DNA of 64,000 nt from Qipengyuania_C sp046254955 (lineage in GTDB: Bacteria > Pseudomonadota > Alphaproteobacteria > Sphingomonadales > Sphingomonadaceae). The stretch is from the NCBI RefSeq assembly GCF_046254955.1, contig NZ_JBJXRG010000001.1:992001-1056000 (forward strand). Direction: 5' to 3'. Positions 25,664 to 33,864 of this stretch are shown one piece after another; position 1 is the first letter of the stretch; each line of letters begins with the position of its first letter. The translations under genes and the position numbers were made by a program. The notes beneath the pieces were generated by a model that was not told where the DNA came from, searched no databases, and worked only from the letters and a program-made list of their open reading frames with translations.

Positions 25664-26148
25664 TGCGCGCGCTGGCTATCTTGCTTGCGGCGACGCTTTC
25701 GGCCTGCGGCCTGCAGCCGATGTATGCGGGCGGCGGGAGCGGCGTTGTGGCGCAGGGCCTATCCGAGATAGTGGTCCCGGCCATCCCCGGCCGCCGCGGC
25801 TGGTTGGTGCGCAACGCGCTCGAGGAACGATTGGGTGTCGCAGGCGAAGGTTCGGCGCGGTATCGCCTGGATGTGAGGCTCGACGACGATCTCGAAGCGC
25901 TGGGCGTCCTGAACGACGATACAATCTCGCGCGAACGACGGATACTGCGCGCACGCTACCAACTGGTCGATATCGCTTCAGGCGACATCCTTCTCGATGA
26001 CACCGCTGGCTCCGATGCGGGCATCGATGTCGTGTCGAGCGAATATGCCACCATCGCCGCCGAGCAGACCGCGCTGGAAAACCTGTCACGCGAAATTGCC
26101 GACCTCATCGTCACCGATATCTCGCTGGCACTTCGACCCAAGCCATGA
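25660..26148 (+). CDS. lptE: LPS-assembly lipoprotein LptE
   Basis: Outer-membrane lipoprotein that plugs the LptD barrel for lipopolysaccharide insertion. It has 162 residues, with lipobox LSAC (Cys16) and the family opening CGLQPMYAGGG. The rest is mixed alpha/beta with a C-terminal helix (LENLSREIADLIVTDISLAL). It overlaps leuS by four bases; two consecutive ATGs make the start ambiguous by one codon. The lptA and lptC genes are 4 kb downstream on the other strand. Confidence 0.9.
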   Translation: MMRALAILLAATLSACGLQPMYAGGGSGVVAQGLSEIVVPAIPGRRGWLVRNALEERLGVAGEGSARYRLDVRLDDDLEALGVLNDDTISRERRILRARYQLVDIASGDILLDDTAGSDAGIDVVSSEYATIAAEQTALENLSREIADLIVTDISLALRPKP

Positions 26149-26158
26149 AGAAGGCGCA

Positions 26159-27187
26159 ATGAAGGCGACCCAGCGTGACTTCGCATCGGTAGCCCAGCGC
26201 GCCGCCCGCGAATGTTCGGTATTTTTCTTTTGCGGACCGGATGAAGCGGGGGCTTCGGCAGCGGCGGACCGCATCCTTGAGCTGATCGAAGATCCGGGAG
26301 AGCGAGTCGAGATGAGCGGCGCGCAATTGCGCAAGGATCCGATCCTGCTGGGCGATGAGGCGCGGTCGACCTCCTTGTTCGGCGACAAACGCCATATCTA
26401 CGTGCGCGCCAACGGCGACGAGACGCTCGATGCGGTGGGCAATTTGCTGCTCGGTTCAGGTGAGGCGTGCCCGGTAGTCGTGGTTGCCACCTCCGCCACC
26501 GACAAGTCGCGCACGGCCAAATTGTTGGCCACACGCAAGGATGCGTTGGTCGCGATGTTTTGGCCGCCAGACCTTTCAGCGGTGGCGGCATCGGTTCGCA
26601 CCATGGCGGGAGCGGTGGGACTCAAGCTTGGCGGCGACATGGCGGAGCGCATTGCCCGCGCGGCGAACCTCGATGTTCGCCTCGCCAAATCCGAAGTCGA
26701 GAAGCTGGCGCTTTACCTTGACGCTTGCCCGCAGGCTCCAGTCACAGCGGACAGCGATGCGCTCGATGCGATAGGCGCTTCGTGCGAAGAGGATGGTTTC
26801 ATGCCGGTCGTCAATGCCGTTCTATCTGGCGATGCCCGGAAAGTTCCGGCCGAATTGCACCGAATGCGCGAACTCTCGCTCAATCCAGTCGGCTTGTTGC
26901 TCGCTTTCGAACGGCGAGCGGCCCAGTTGGCACGGGTTGCGGCCGCGTTGGGGCCGCGCGGCAGGATGGGAGATCTCGATCGCGGCAAGAAGGCTGCTCT
27001 CGGCATCTTCTTCCGCGATGAGCGCGATATCGCCACGCAGCTGGGCACTTGGCGCGGACTTCGGCTCGACCGGCTGACCAAACGGCTCACGGCGCTGCAT
27101 CAATCGTTGCTCGCCAACAGCCAGGCGGCGGAATTGCTGCTGGCGCAAGAACTCACCGAAATCGCTCGCTTCGCGGCCCGGAGGTAG
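26159..27187 (+). CDS. holA: DNA polymerase III delta subunit
   Basis: Clamp-loader subunit that opens the beta sliding clamp, 342 residues. Recognisable parts are VFFFCGPDEAGASAAADRIL, VEMSGAQLRKDPILLGDEA, the LFGDKRHIYV segment and the C-terminal collar helices (LTALHQSLLANSQAAELLLAQ). The delta subunit lacks a working ATPase P-loop, and none is visible. The ATG at 26159 follows GAAGG and lies 10 bases after lptE. Confidence 0.92.
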   Translation: MKATQRDFASVAQRAARECSVFFFCGPDEAGASAAADRILELIEDPGERVEMSGAQLRKDPILLGDEARSTSLFGDKRHIYVRANGDETLDAVGNLLLGSGEACPVVVVATSATDKSRTAKLLATRKDALVAMFWPPDLSAVAASVRTMAGAVGLKLGGDMAERIARAANLDVRLAKSEVEKLALYLDACPQAPVTADSDALDAIGASCEEDGFMPVVNAVLSGDARKVPAELHRMRELSLNPVGLLLAFERRAAQLARVAAALGPRGRMGDLDRGKKAALGIFFRDERDIATQLGTWRGLRLDRLTKRLTALHQSLLANSQAAELLLAQELTEIARFAARR

Positions 27188-27199
27188 GATTATCATCTG

Positions 27200-27210
27200 T
27201 TAATGGTTAA
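27200..27210 (+). promoter_or_regulatory. CtrA-like site before the sugar transferase gene
   Basis: TTAATGGTTAA contains, on the minus strand, TTAACCAT, which resembles the binding half-site of the alphaproteobacterial cell-cycle regulator CtrA. It lies 72 bases before the GTG start. It could link polysaccharide synthesis to the cell cycle, but a single site is weak evidence. Confidence 0.35.
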
Positions 27211-27281
27211 GCCCGCACCCTCGTAATACCACCTAGATTCCGGTAGCCTGCGCGCAAAACGGGTCCGCAAAGGCGAACGGT

Positions 27282-28688
27282 GTGACGGGAGATTTCCACG
27301 ATCCGCAAGAGGCGTTGGCGCAGGCGAAAGCCGGCGTGCCGCCGCTTGTGCGCTCGCGCGAACGATGGCGGCTTTGGGCATATATCGGATTGCTAGTGAG
27401 CGATCTTGGCTTGCTGTTGGCCGCATTCCTGGCGGCCGGCTGGCTTCGCGATGGCATCTTTCCCCACCCCACGACTTTTGAGCAGGCACAGTTGTTGCTG
27501 CCGATTTACTTCACGATTGCCCTTTACAACTCGACCTATTCGTTGCGCGCGCTCGAAGACGCGCGCTTCGCTATAGGGAGGGCAACGCTGGCGCTGCTTG
27601 TTTCCGCCGCGCTGCTCAACTTCGTGCTGTTCTATGCCAAGACCAGTGCACTTTATTCGCGGCTCGCGTTCACTCTTGCGATGGGCATTGCCTTCGTACT
27701 GATCTCTGGCTCTCGCCTTCTGGCCCGCCGGATGATCAGGCAGCGCTGGCGGGACCGAACGGCCAATATCCTCGTTATCGCAGATGGCGGCCCAGAAATT
27801 GACCTTAAGGGTGCAATGCTGGTGCGCGCGCAGCAGGTCGCGCTTGATCCCGCATCACACGACCCGCACGCGCTCGACCGCCTCGGCCGATATCTTTTGA
27901 ACCAGGACAAAGTGATAGTAAGCTGCCCTCCGGCGAAGCGCGAACAATGGGCCTGGGTGCTCAAAGCAGCCGGAGTGACGGGCGAAGTGGTGAGCGAGAA
28001 TGCTCACGCTGCAGGTGCGATTGGTGTCACGCGCTATGAAAGCGCCGGAACAAGCGCGTTGGTGGTCTCGATGGGCCCGCTTGGCATGCGGGCAAGGGCG
28101 ATAAAGCGCGGGTTTGATGTAGTTGTGGCTGGCGGCGGCCTCTTGGTTATGACTCCTGTGATGCTCATCGCCGCGCTGGCGATAAAGCTGCAGGATGGCG
28201 GGCCGGTGTTGTTTGTCCAGCACCGGGTCGGGCGCGGAAACCGGCTTTTCCCGATGTTCAAGTTTCGCACCATGAAGGCAGGCATTCCGGGCGTCGACGG
28301 TGCTCGTTCGGCTAGCCGCTACGACGAGCGGGTGACCTGGATCGGGCGGATGCTGCGACGCACGAGCATCGACGAGTTACCACAGCTCTGGAATGTGCTG
28401 CGCGGCGAGATGGCGATCGTCGGTCCGCGACCTCACGCGCTGGGTTCGCTGGCGGGGGAGAAGCTGTTCTGGGAAGTCGATTCGCGATACTGGCATCGTC
28501 ATTCCCTGAAGCCCGGTTTGACCGGTCTTGCGCAAGTGCGCGGCCTGCGCGGAGCCACCGAACAGGAGATGGACTTGGCGGTTCGCCTCCAGGCCGATCT
28601 CGAATATATCGCGGGCTGGAACCTGTGGCGCGACATCGCGATAGCGATCCGTACTCTGTTCGTGCTTGTCCATCGCCGGGCTTACTGA
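27282..28688 (+). CDS. Polyprenyl glycosylphosphotransferase (exopolysaccharide initiation)
   Basis: Inner-membrane enzyme of 468 residues that moves a sugar-1-phosphate from a nucleotide sugar onto undecaprenyl phosphate. The first half has four or so membrane helices (LWAYIGLLVSDLGLLLAAFL; LALLVSAALLNFVLFYA) and a cytoplasmic domain. The C-terminal bacterial sugar-transferase domain starts at KRGFDVVVAGGGLLVM and contains LFVQHRVGRGNRLFPMFKF, SIDELPQLWNVLRG and MAIVGPRP. It starts with GTG at 27282 after AAAGG. No other exopolysaccharide genes follow except, convergent, the nucleotidyltransferase-like gene. Confidence 0.92.
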   Translation: MTGDFHDPQEALAQAKAGVPPLVRSRERWRLWAYIGLLVSDLGLLLAAFLAAGWLRDGIFPHPTTFEQAQLLLPIYFTIALYNSTYSLRALEDARFAIGRATLALLVSAALLNFVLFYAKTSALYSRLAFTLAMGIAFVLISGSRLLARRMIRQRWRDRTANILVIADGGPEIDLKGAMLVRAQQVALDPASHDPHALDRLGRYLLNQDKVIVSCPPAKREQWAWVLKAAGVTGEVVSENAHAAGAIGVTRYESAGTSALVVSMGPLGMRARAIKRGFDVVVAGGGLLVMTPVMLIAALAIKLQDGGPVLFVQHRVGRGNRLFPMFKFRTMKAGIPGVDGARSASRYDERVTWIGRMLRRTSIDELPQLWNVLRGEMAIVGPRPHALGSLAGEKLFWEVDSRYWHRHSLKPGLTGLAQVRGLRGATEQEMDLAVRLQADLEYIAGWNLWRDIAIAIRTLFVLVHRRAY

Positions 28689-28695
28689 AGGTGCG

Positions 28696-29871
28696 CTAGC
28701 CCGCTTCGCTTAACCATTGCCCGATCATCGCCGAACTGTGCGCCGTCTTTCTCGCGCGCGAAGAGCTCGCTGCCTGTGCCGTCTCCGCCATTCGCCTGAT
28801 GAGATGGGCTGGGTTGGCCACCGTCTTACCGAGACGTGCGAAGCCCACCGCAGCTGCTTTGGCCAAGCCGCCGGTCGTCCTGGCAGCTTCGAAAGCTGCG
28901 AAGCTACGCGTATCATGCCGACCTGCCGATGGTTGAAGCAGCAGCGCCGAAGCATGGCTGACGGCAGCGAGAGGTACCTCGAGCGGGCATTGGGCTTGCT
29001 TCAGTAGACCGGGCACTCGCCAGTGATCGACCAGCGCGAGCGTGAGCGCCCCACCGCGACGATAGCCCCCAGTACCAGCCTTGCGCCAGAACTCGGGCCA
29101 ATCAATCTGCGATGAGCGAAGCAAGTAGTCGATATCGCTGAGCAGGAGCGGCCCCACTTCGAAGCGGTGGCTGTAGGCGGCGTGGATCGCCAGGTGCGCA
29201 AGCATGTCGTTTGGGGCGAGATAACCAAGGCCATCGGAACTGTTGCGCTGGGTATGCGCGAGCAGCTCGGCATCGCGGGTAGGCGGCGTAGGCCATTCCA
29301 TGCTGCCAGGCGGCTCCCACGCATGTGCATGTAGTTCGGCTACCGTTCCGGAGTCCCCAACAAGTGGGGGGAACTGCTTGTTGGCTGCCGCAAACGCCTC
29401 GGGATCGTCAGGGAGCGGATCGATCGGCTTGAGCCCCTGCGCAAGCAGCACCTCGAGAGCGCTTGGCGCATCGGCTTCGGCGACCAACAGGTCGATATCG
29501 CGAAGCACGCGCTCTGCTGGAGCCGGATAGGCATGCCAAGCCAGCCATGCTCCCTTGAGTGCGATGCTTTCGATTCCGGCTCCTTCGAGCGCGCGCGTCA
29601 GGCTGAACAGGTCTCGGCGCTGCACCAAACCCGCTAGAGCGTTGACGCGATACGCTGAAGACCAGTTCCGGGCGATGTCACCCGGCACCTGCGGAACGAT
29701 CTCGCCGCGCTGCATTCGGCCGTGAAGGTGCGGTTGCAAGCGCTGGTCGGCGGCGATGCGGTCGATCTCCTGCCATTGCTCATGAGTCAGCGATGAAGTC
29801 TGGCGATCAGTCGGACCGAGGAGCCGGAGGAGAGCCTCGTTGAAGTAGGAAGGCGCAGTGGCCTCGGCCAC
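28696..29871 (-). CDS. Nucleotidyltransferase-like protein (PF14907 type)
   Basis: Protein of 391 residues. The segment ALKGAWLAWHAYPAPAERVL followed by RDIDLLV resembles the LKG...RxxxDxDLLV core of the uncharacterised nucleotidyltransferase family often found in polysaccharide loci. A following ELHAHAW and LAHLAIHAAYSHRFEVG also fit. The substrate is unknown. The start is GTG at 29871 with GAAGG before it, 12 bases after the lptA stop, so it is the last gene of the rnd-lptC-lptA operon, at the place where lptB is usually found. Confidence 0.72.
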   Translation of the reverse strand: MAEATAPSYFNEALLRLLGPTDRQTSSLTHEQWQEIDRIAADQRLQPHLHGRMQRGEIVPQVPGDIARNWSSAYRVNALAGLVQRRDLFSLTRALEGAGIESIALKGAWLAWHAYPAPAERVLRDIDLLVAEADAPSALEVLLAQGLKPIDPLPDDPEAFAAANKQFPPLVGDSGTVAELHAHAWEPPGSMEWPTPPTRDAELLAHTQRNSSDGLGYLAPNDMLAHLAIHAAYSHRFEVGPLLLSDIDYLLRSSQIDWPEFWRKAGTGGYRRGGALTLALVDHWRVPGLLKQAQCPLEVPLAAVSHASALLLQPSAGRHDTRSFAAFEAARTTGGLAKAAAVGFARLGKTVANPAHLIRRMAETAQAASSSRARKTAHSSAMIGQWLSEAG

Positions 29872-29883
29872 AAACCTTCTCGC

Positions 29884-30441
29884 TCAATCTTGCGGGACTG
29901 AGAATGTCCCGCTCACCCGGCCATTGCCGCCGCTGCTGGCGCCTTCGCCGGTTGCGGAAGAAGATCCGGAAACCCGTCCGTCGACACTTGAGACGCCGCT
30001 CGCCAGATCGATAACCAGCCGCCCGCCGTTGAGCGTATCACCGCCGCGCTTTAATCGCACGTCGCCTGCCATGGTGATGATCCGGCGACCAAAGTCATAA
30101 ACCGCAACGTCGCCGCTAGCCGCTTCGTTGCCGCGCGAGACGGTGACGCCGCCCGTCGCCATGATCCTCTGGATTTCAAGCCCGCCGGCATCGCTGTAAT
30201 TCACCAGCGTACGTGCGGCGCGCATCGTCAGACCGGCCTGGGTGATGTTGACATTCCCGGAGAGCACGACGCGATCCTGCCGGTCCTGCAGCTCGATACG
30301 ATCGGCGGCATAGTTCACGGGCGCGCGCGAATCATGCGCGGAGATGGCCTGCGCGTTCAATTGCATCGCGCCGACACTCGCTAGCGTCAGCGTAAACCCG
30401 GCGAGGCCCCAACGGGCCGCAGTGCGAAATAGCAAATTCAT
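29884..30441 (-). CDS. lptA: LPS-transport periplasmic bridge protein LptA (OstA-like)
   Basis: Periplasmic protein of 185 residues forming the beta-jellyroll bridge that carries lipopolysaccharide from LptC to LptD. It has a signal peptide (WGLAGFTLTLASVGAMQLNA), then APVNYAADRIELQDRQDRVV and the repeated strand pattern of the OstA domain up to residue 150, with a Ser/Gly-rich tail (RVSGSSSATGEGASSGGNG). Its ATG overlaps the lptC stop by one base (TAATG). Confidence 0.88.
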   Translation of the reverse strand: MNLLFRTAARWGLAGFTLTLASVGAMQLNAQAISAHDSRAPVNYAADRIELQDRQDRVVLSGNVNITQAGLTMRAARTLVNYSDAGGLEIQRIMATGGVTVSRGNEAASGDVAVYDFGRRIITMAGDVRLKRGGDTLNGGRLVIDLASGVSSVDGRVSGSSSATGEGASSGGNGRVSGTFSVPQD

Positions 30442-31106
30442 TACGGCATCCTCAGTTCACCGGGTATCATGCGCACCCGGGCATCGCCAGCCAATTGCAG
30501 CGTCCGTTCGTCAACATTCACGATGATGCGGTTAGCGGAGAATGTCCCCGCCGGAATAGCGCCTTCCACTCCGCCATCGCCCGTCATCGTTCGCTCGCCC
30601 AGATCGACCAAAACATCGCGCACGATCATCCGGTAGCCATCGGAAGCCACCAGCCGAACCGGGCCATCGACGGTCATCATCTCTGCATCGATATTGTAGG
30701 ATCCGCGCGTTGCCGAAAGGCGGGCAGGGCCATCGTCGAGCATAAGCTGCGCAACCATGTTCTGCATCCGCACGATGCCTTCCTTGCTCGACCTCTGCAC
30801 CGCTTCGCCGGCGGTGAGCGAGAAGGGACGATCCTGATCATCTCGCCCGCGATACATTGCATTATCAACCCGCAGACGCTCGTCGATAACCGCCACCTTA
30901 TTGCGATCGAGTAGGAAGCTGATTTCGCCGCGCGGGCTGAGCGGGGTGATGACCATCAGCGCGGCCATGATGCCGACTGCCATCGGCAGTCCGCGCGACA
31001 GTACGTGAATCAGGCGGTCATGGCGACCGCCGGGGGCAGCGAAATGGCGGCGCTCATCGCGCAGCTGCTTCGCTTCTTCCGTTTCGATTCGCCGTTTGAT
31101 GATCAT
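30441..31106 (-). CDS. lptC: LPS export protein LptC
   Basis: Bitopic inner-membrane protein of 221 residues that links the LptBFG transporter to LptA. One membrane helix (LPMAVGIMAALMVITPL, residues 40-56) is followed by a periplasmic jellyroll domain (SFLLDRNKVAVIDERLRVDN ... GTFSANRIIVNVDERTLQL). The start at 31106 gives a long charged cytoplasmic N-terminus. It lies 24 bases downstream of rnd. Confidence 0.88.
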   Translation of the reverse strand: MIIKRRIETEEAKQLRDERRHFAAPGGRHDRLIHVLSRGLPMAVGIMAALMVITPLSPRGEISFLLDRNKVAVIDERLRVDNAMYRGRDDQDRPFSLTAGEAVQRSSKEGIVRMQNMVAQLMLDDGPARLSATRGSYNIDAEMMTVDGPVRLVASDGYRMIVRDVLVDLGERTMTGDGGVEGAIPAGTFSANRIIVNVDERTLQLAGDARVRMIPGELRMP

Positions 31107-31130
31107 GGGCTAACCGTGGCCTATCCCGGC

Positions 31131-31748
31131 TTACGCATGGCTGAAGATGTCGTGATCGGCCCAGCCGGCGATATCGAGCCGCGCGCGCGTGGGGAGGAAA
31201 TCGAAACAGGCCTGCGCCATCTCCATACGCCCTTCGCGTTCGAGCCGCTCAACCAGCACCGCATGCATCCGGTGGAGAAAACGCACGTCCGACGCGGCGT
31301 ATTCTTGCTGCGCATCGCTCAGCTCGCTCGCACCCCAGTCGCTCGACTGCTGCTGCTTGGACATGGATTCTCCGAGCAGCTCTTCGACCAGGTTCTTCAG
31401 CCCGTGACGGTCAGTGTAGGTCCGTGTCAGCTTGCTGGCGATCTTGGTGCAAAACACCGGCGCTGCCATCACACCGAGATAGTGCTCGATCGCGGCGAGA
31501 TCGAAACGCGCGAAGTGATAGAGCTTGAGCCGGGCCGGATCGGCCAGCACTGCTTTGAGATTGGGCGCGGCATAGTCGCTACCGACCGCGAAACGCACCA
31601 AGTGCTCATCGCCCCCGCCGTCGCTGATCTGGACCACGCACAGCCGGTCGCGCGGGGTGATGAGGCCCATGGTTTCGGTATCGACTGCGACTGGGCCCTC
31701 GGCGAGGACACCTTCGGGCAGGTCTTCTTCGTGAAAATGTACTGTCAT
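31131..31748 (-). CDS. rnd: Short ribonuclease D-like 3'-5' exonuclease
   Basis: DEDDy exonuclease of 205 residues containing only the catalytic domain; the HRDC domains of enterobacterial RNase D are missing, as usual in Alphaproteobacteria. Motifs: DTETMGL (Exo I), HFARFDLAAIEHYLG (Exo II) and YAASDVRFLHRMH (Exo III). It probably trims tRNA or other small RNA 3' ends. It is the first gene of the rnd-lptC-lptA operon and divergent from ung. No clear ribosome-binding site precedes the ATG. Confidence 0.92.
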   Translation of the reverse strand: MTVHFHEEDLPEGVLAEGPVAVDTETMGLITPRDRLCVVQISDGGGDEHLVRFAVGSDYAAPNLKAVLADPARLKLYHFARFDLAAIEHYLGVMAAPVFCTKIASKLTRTYTDRHGLKNLVEELLGESMSKQQQSSDWGASELSDAQQEYAASDVRFLHRMHAVLVERLEREGRMEMAQACFDFLPTRARLDIAGWADHDIFSHA

Positions 31749-31828
31749 ATGCGCGGTGCTTTAGGAGCATTGGGGAACAAGGGGAAGGCCTGCTGGTGGC
31801 AAGGGCGAAGCACGGCTAGGCTTGGCCG

Positions 31829-32515
31829 ATGGCGAGCGAAGCGATACCCGAAAGCTGGCACGCGGTTCTTGAGCCGGCGCTGGCAACGCCCGAAGCGCGC
31901 AGGCTGGGGGGCTGGCTGCGCGCGGAAGAGGAGGGGGGCAAGCGCATTTATCCGCCGCGCGGCAGCCGCTTGCGCGCGCTTGAATTGACCCCGCTTGACC
32001 AGGTGAAGGTCGTGATCCTCGGGCAGGATCCCTATCACGGACCGGGTCAGGCGATGGGCCTTTGCTTTGCGGTTCCCGAGGGCGTGCGCCTGCCGCCCAG
32101 CCTGGCCAATATCTACAAGGAGCTTGCCGCTGATTGCGACATCGCTCCGCCCGATCACGGCAATCTGGCCAAATGGGCCGAGCAAGGCGTACTGCTCTTG
32201 AACAACACGCTGACCGTGCAGGATGGCATGGCGGGTAGCCATGCGGGCAAGGGCTGGGACGCGATCACCGATGCCTGCATTGCGGCAGTAGCCGAGCGCG
32301 GCGATCCGGTTGTTTTCATCCTCTGGGGCAGCCACGCGCAGGGCAAGGCGGCGCGCATCCCGGCGCTGGGGCGCAGCGGCGATCACCTTGTGATCAAGAG
32401 CCCGCATCCCAGCCCGCTGTCGGCGCATCGTGGATTCTTTGGATCGAAACCCTTCAGCCAGACCAATGCCTTTCTCACGGCTAAGGGTCTTGCCCCGATC
32501 GACTGGCGATTGTGA
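31829..32515 (+). CDS. ung: Uracil-DNA glycosylase
   Basis: Family 1 UDG of 228 residues that excises uracil from DNA to start base-excision repair. The water-activating loop GQDPYHG has Asp67; AMGLCFAVP, LLLNNTLTVQDG, ILWGSHAQGKA and the minor-groove loop HPSPLSAHRGFFG are all intact. It is divergent from rnd; the gap to the next gene (32516-32714) holds phased GATATC elements. Confidence 0.96.
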   Translation: MASEAIPESWHAVLEPALATPEARRLGGWLRAEEEGGKRIYPPRGSRLRALELTPLDQVKVVILGQDPYHGPGQAMGLCFAVPEGVRLPPSLANIYKELAADCDIAPPDHGNLAKWAEQGVLLLNNTLTVQDGMAGSHAGKGWDAITDACIAAVAERGDPVVFILWGSHAQGKAARIPALGRSGDHLVIKSPHPSPLSAHRGFFGSKPFSQTNAFLTAKGLAPIDWRL

Positions 32516-32555
32516 GCCGGAGATGGAGCACGTACCGGCGTGTTTTGCAAAACCG

Positions 32556-32593
32556 GATATCGATATATTCAAGAGTGATATCAATGGGATATC
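32556..32593. repeat. Three helically phased GATATC elements
   Basis: GATATC occurs at 32556-32561, 32577-32582 and 32588-32593, with starts 21 and 11 bases apart, about two turns and one turn of DNA. The second is inside TGATATCA. They lie 120-160 bases before the zinc-finger protein gene. The spacing suggests cooperative binding of a regulator on one DNA face. Confidence 0.4.
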
Positions 32594-32714
32594 ATCCCGC
32601 CGGGTCACCGGAGTGTCACTTTTCGCTGAAACGGTGTCGTTGACGGGTGAAATTGAACGGGCAAGGCCATGCAGCTCGCTTGCCATGCGACCCCACCTGT
32701 AGGAAAGTCGCCGT

Positions 32715-33056
32715 ATGAGTGAAGATGAAGCCCGCAAGGCCCTGTTGGACCGACGCGCCGAGCTGGACAGCGAAGAAAGCCTGAACGCTGATGCGCGCGA
32801 CACAGTCGAGCTGCAGCAGGATAGCGTCGGGCGCTTGAGCCGGATGGACGCGATGCAGCAGCAGGCTATGGCGCAAGCGCAGGAACGTCGCCGCAAGGGC
32901 GAACGCGCGCGGGTCGAGGCTGCGCTCGCGAGGCTCGACGAGGGCGAATGGGGCTATTGCGTCACGTGCGGCGAGGATATTGCCGAGAAGCGCCTGGCGC
33001 ACGATCCCAGCGTCGCGACCTGTGTGAAATGCGCCAGCGGCAATCGGGAGCAATAG
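32715..33056 (+). CDS. DksA/TraR-type C4 zinc-finger protein
   Basis: Small protein of 113 residues. The N-terminal two thirds form a charged coiled coil (DARDTVELQQDSVGRLSRMD ... AQAQERRRKGERARVEAALA), and the C-terminus has the four-cysteine finger YCVTCGEDIAEKRL ... CVKCAS. Relatives enter the RNA polymerase secondary channel and modulate transcription. It is shorter than DksA itself, so a TraR/YbiI-like role is more likely. AGGAAAG precedes the ATG. Four bases separate it from the acid phosphatase gene. Confidence 0.88.
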   Translation: MSEDEARKALLDRRAELDSEESLNADARDTVELQQDSVGRLSRMDAMQQQAMAQAQERRRKGERARVEAALARLDEGEWGYCVTCGEDIAEKRLAHDPSVATCVKCASGNREQ

Positions 33057-33060
33057 GGGG

Positions 33061-33864
33061 ATGACCATGCGATCACTAATGGGCGGAGCAACGGCGATAT
33101 TCGCGCTTGCCGCGTGCAGCTCTGTGCAAGGGCAGGTGCATTCTGCCGGCGACCACGCCGAGTCCGAAACGCTGGCGCAGGCAGCGGCGCGCTATGACCT
33201 TGGGCGGCCCTATCTCGGCGGGCCGCTGCCTGGGGGCGAGCAACTGATCCGCCCGCAGCCGCAGGGTGAGGATCCCCGCCTGCTCAATGATCTCGTCGCC
33301 AATGAGGAAGCGCTCGCGATACGCGATTCTCCGCGGTGGGAACTCGCAGCACGCGATGCCGATTTGGGTAGCGGCTGGTATCACCGCGCCTTTGCCGGCG
33401 CTGCGGGCCGCCCCCTCGATGCGGATAGCGCTCCTGCTATCGCCAACGTGCTACGCCGATCTGCGACCGATTTCGGGATGTCGACCGGCGCCGTGAAGGA
33501 GCAATACCAGCGCCGAAGGCCCTTCATGATAAACGACAAGCCAAGCTGTACGCCGCACGATGAAGCTATTCTGGAGGACAACGGATCCTACCCATCCGGG
33601 CACAGCGCGATCGGCTATGGCACTTCTCTGGTGCTGGCGAGTATTTTCCCCGAAAGAGCCGCACAATTGCTCCAGCGCGGACGCGACTTTGGTGACAGCC
33701 GCTGGATCTGCAACGTCCATTGGAAAAGCGATGTCGAGGAAGGGCGTAGTTTTGCTGCCGCCACCTATGCCCGGCTGCAAACGGACGCAGGGTTCCTGGC
33801 GGATCTGGCGGTAGCGCGCGCAGAGGTGCAGTCCGCTACACAAACGGAGGAAGCCGATGACTGA
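33061..33864 (+). CDS. Class A acid phosphatase (PAP2 superfamily), lipoprotein
   Basis: Exported non-specific acid phosphatase of up to 267 residues. The full three-part signature is present: K-x6-RP in KEQYQRRRP, PSGH in GSYPSGHSAIGY, and SR-x5-H-x3-D in SRWICNVHWKSD. The N-terminus is a lipoprotein signal (lipobox LAAC, Cys19), unusual for PhoN-type enzymes, which are mostly soluble in the periplasm. AGGGGG touches the first ATG (33061), so the second ATG at 33067 may be used. The end overlaps the enoyl-CoA hydratase gene by eight bases. Confidence 0.9.
   Translation: MTMRSLMGGATAIFALAACSSVQGQVHSAGDHAESETLAQAAARYDLGRPYLGGPLPGGEQLIRPQPQGEDPRLLNDLVANEEALAIRDSPRWELAARDADLGSGWYHRAFAGAAGRPLDADSAPAIANVLRRSATDFGMSTGAVKEQYQRRRPFMINDKPSCTPHDEAILEDNGSYPSGHSAIGYGTSLVLASIFPERAAQLLQRGRDFGDSRWICNVHWKSDVEEGRSFAAATYARLQTDAGFLADLAVARAEVQSATQTEEADD

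Noticed and set aside
32430..32702. 90-codon ORF spanning the end of ung and the following gap
   Set aside because: Mostly an out-of-frame reading of ung; no start signal and no protein-like sequence.
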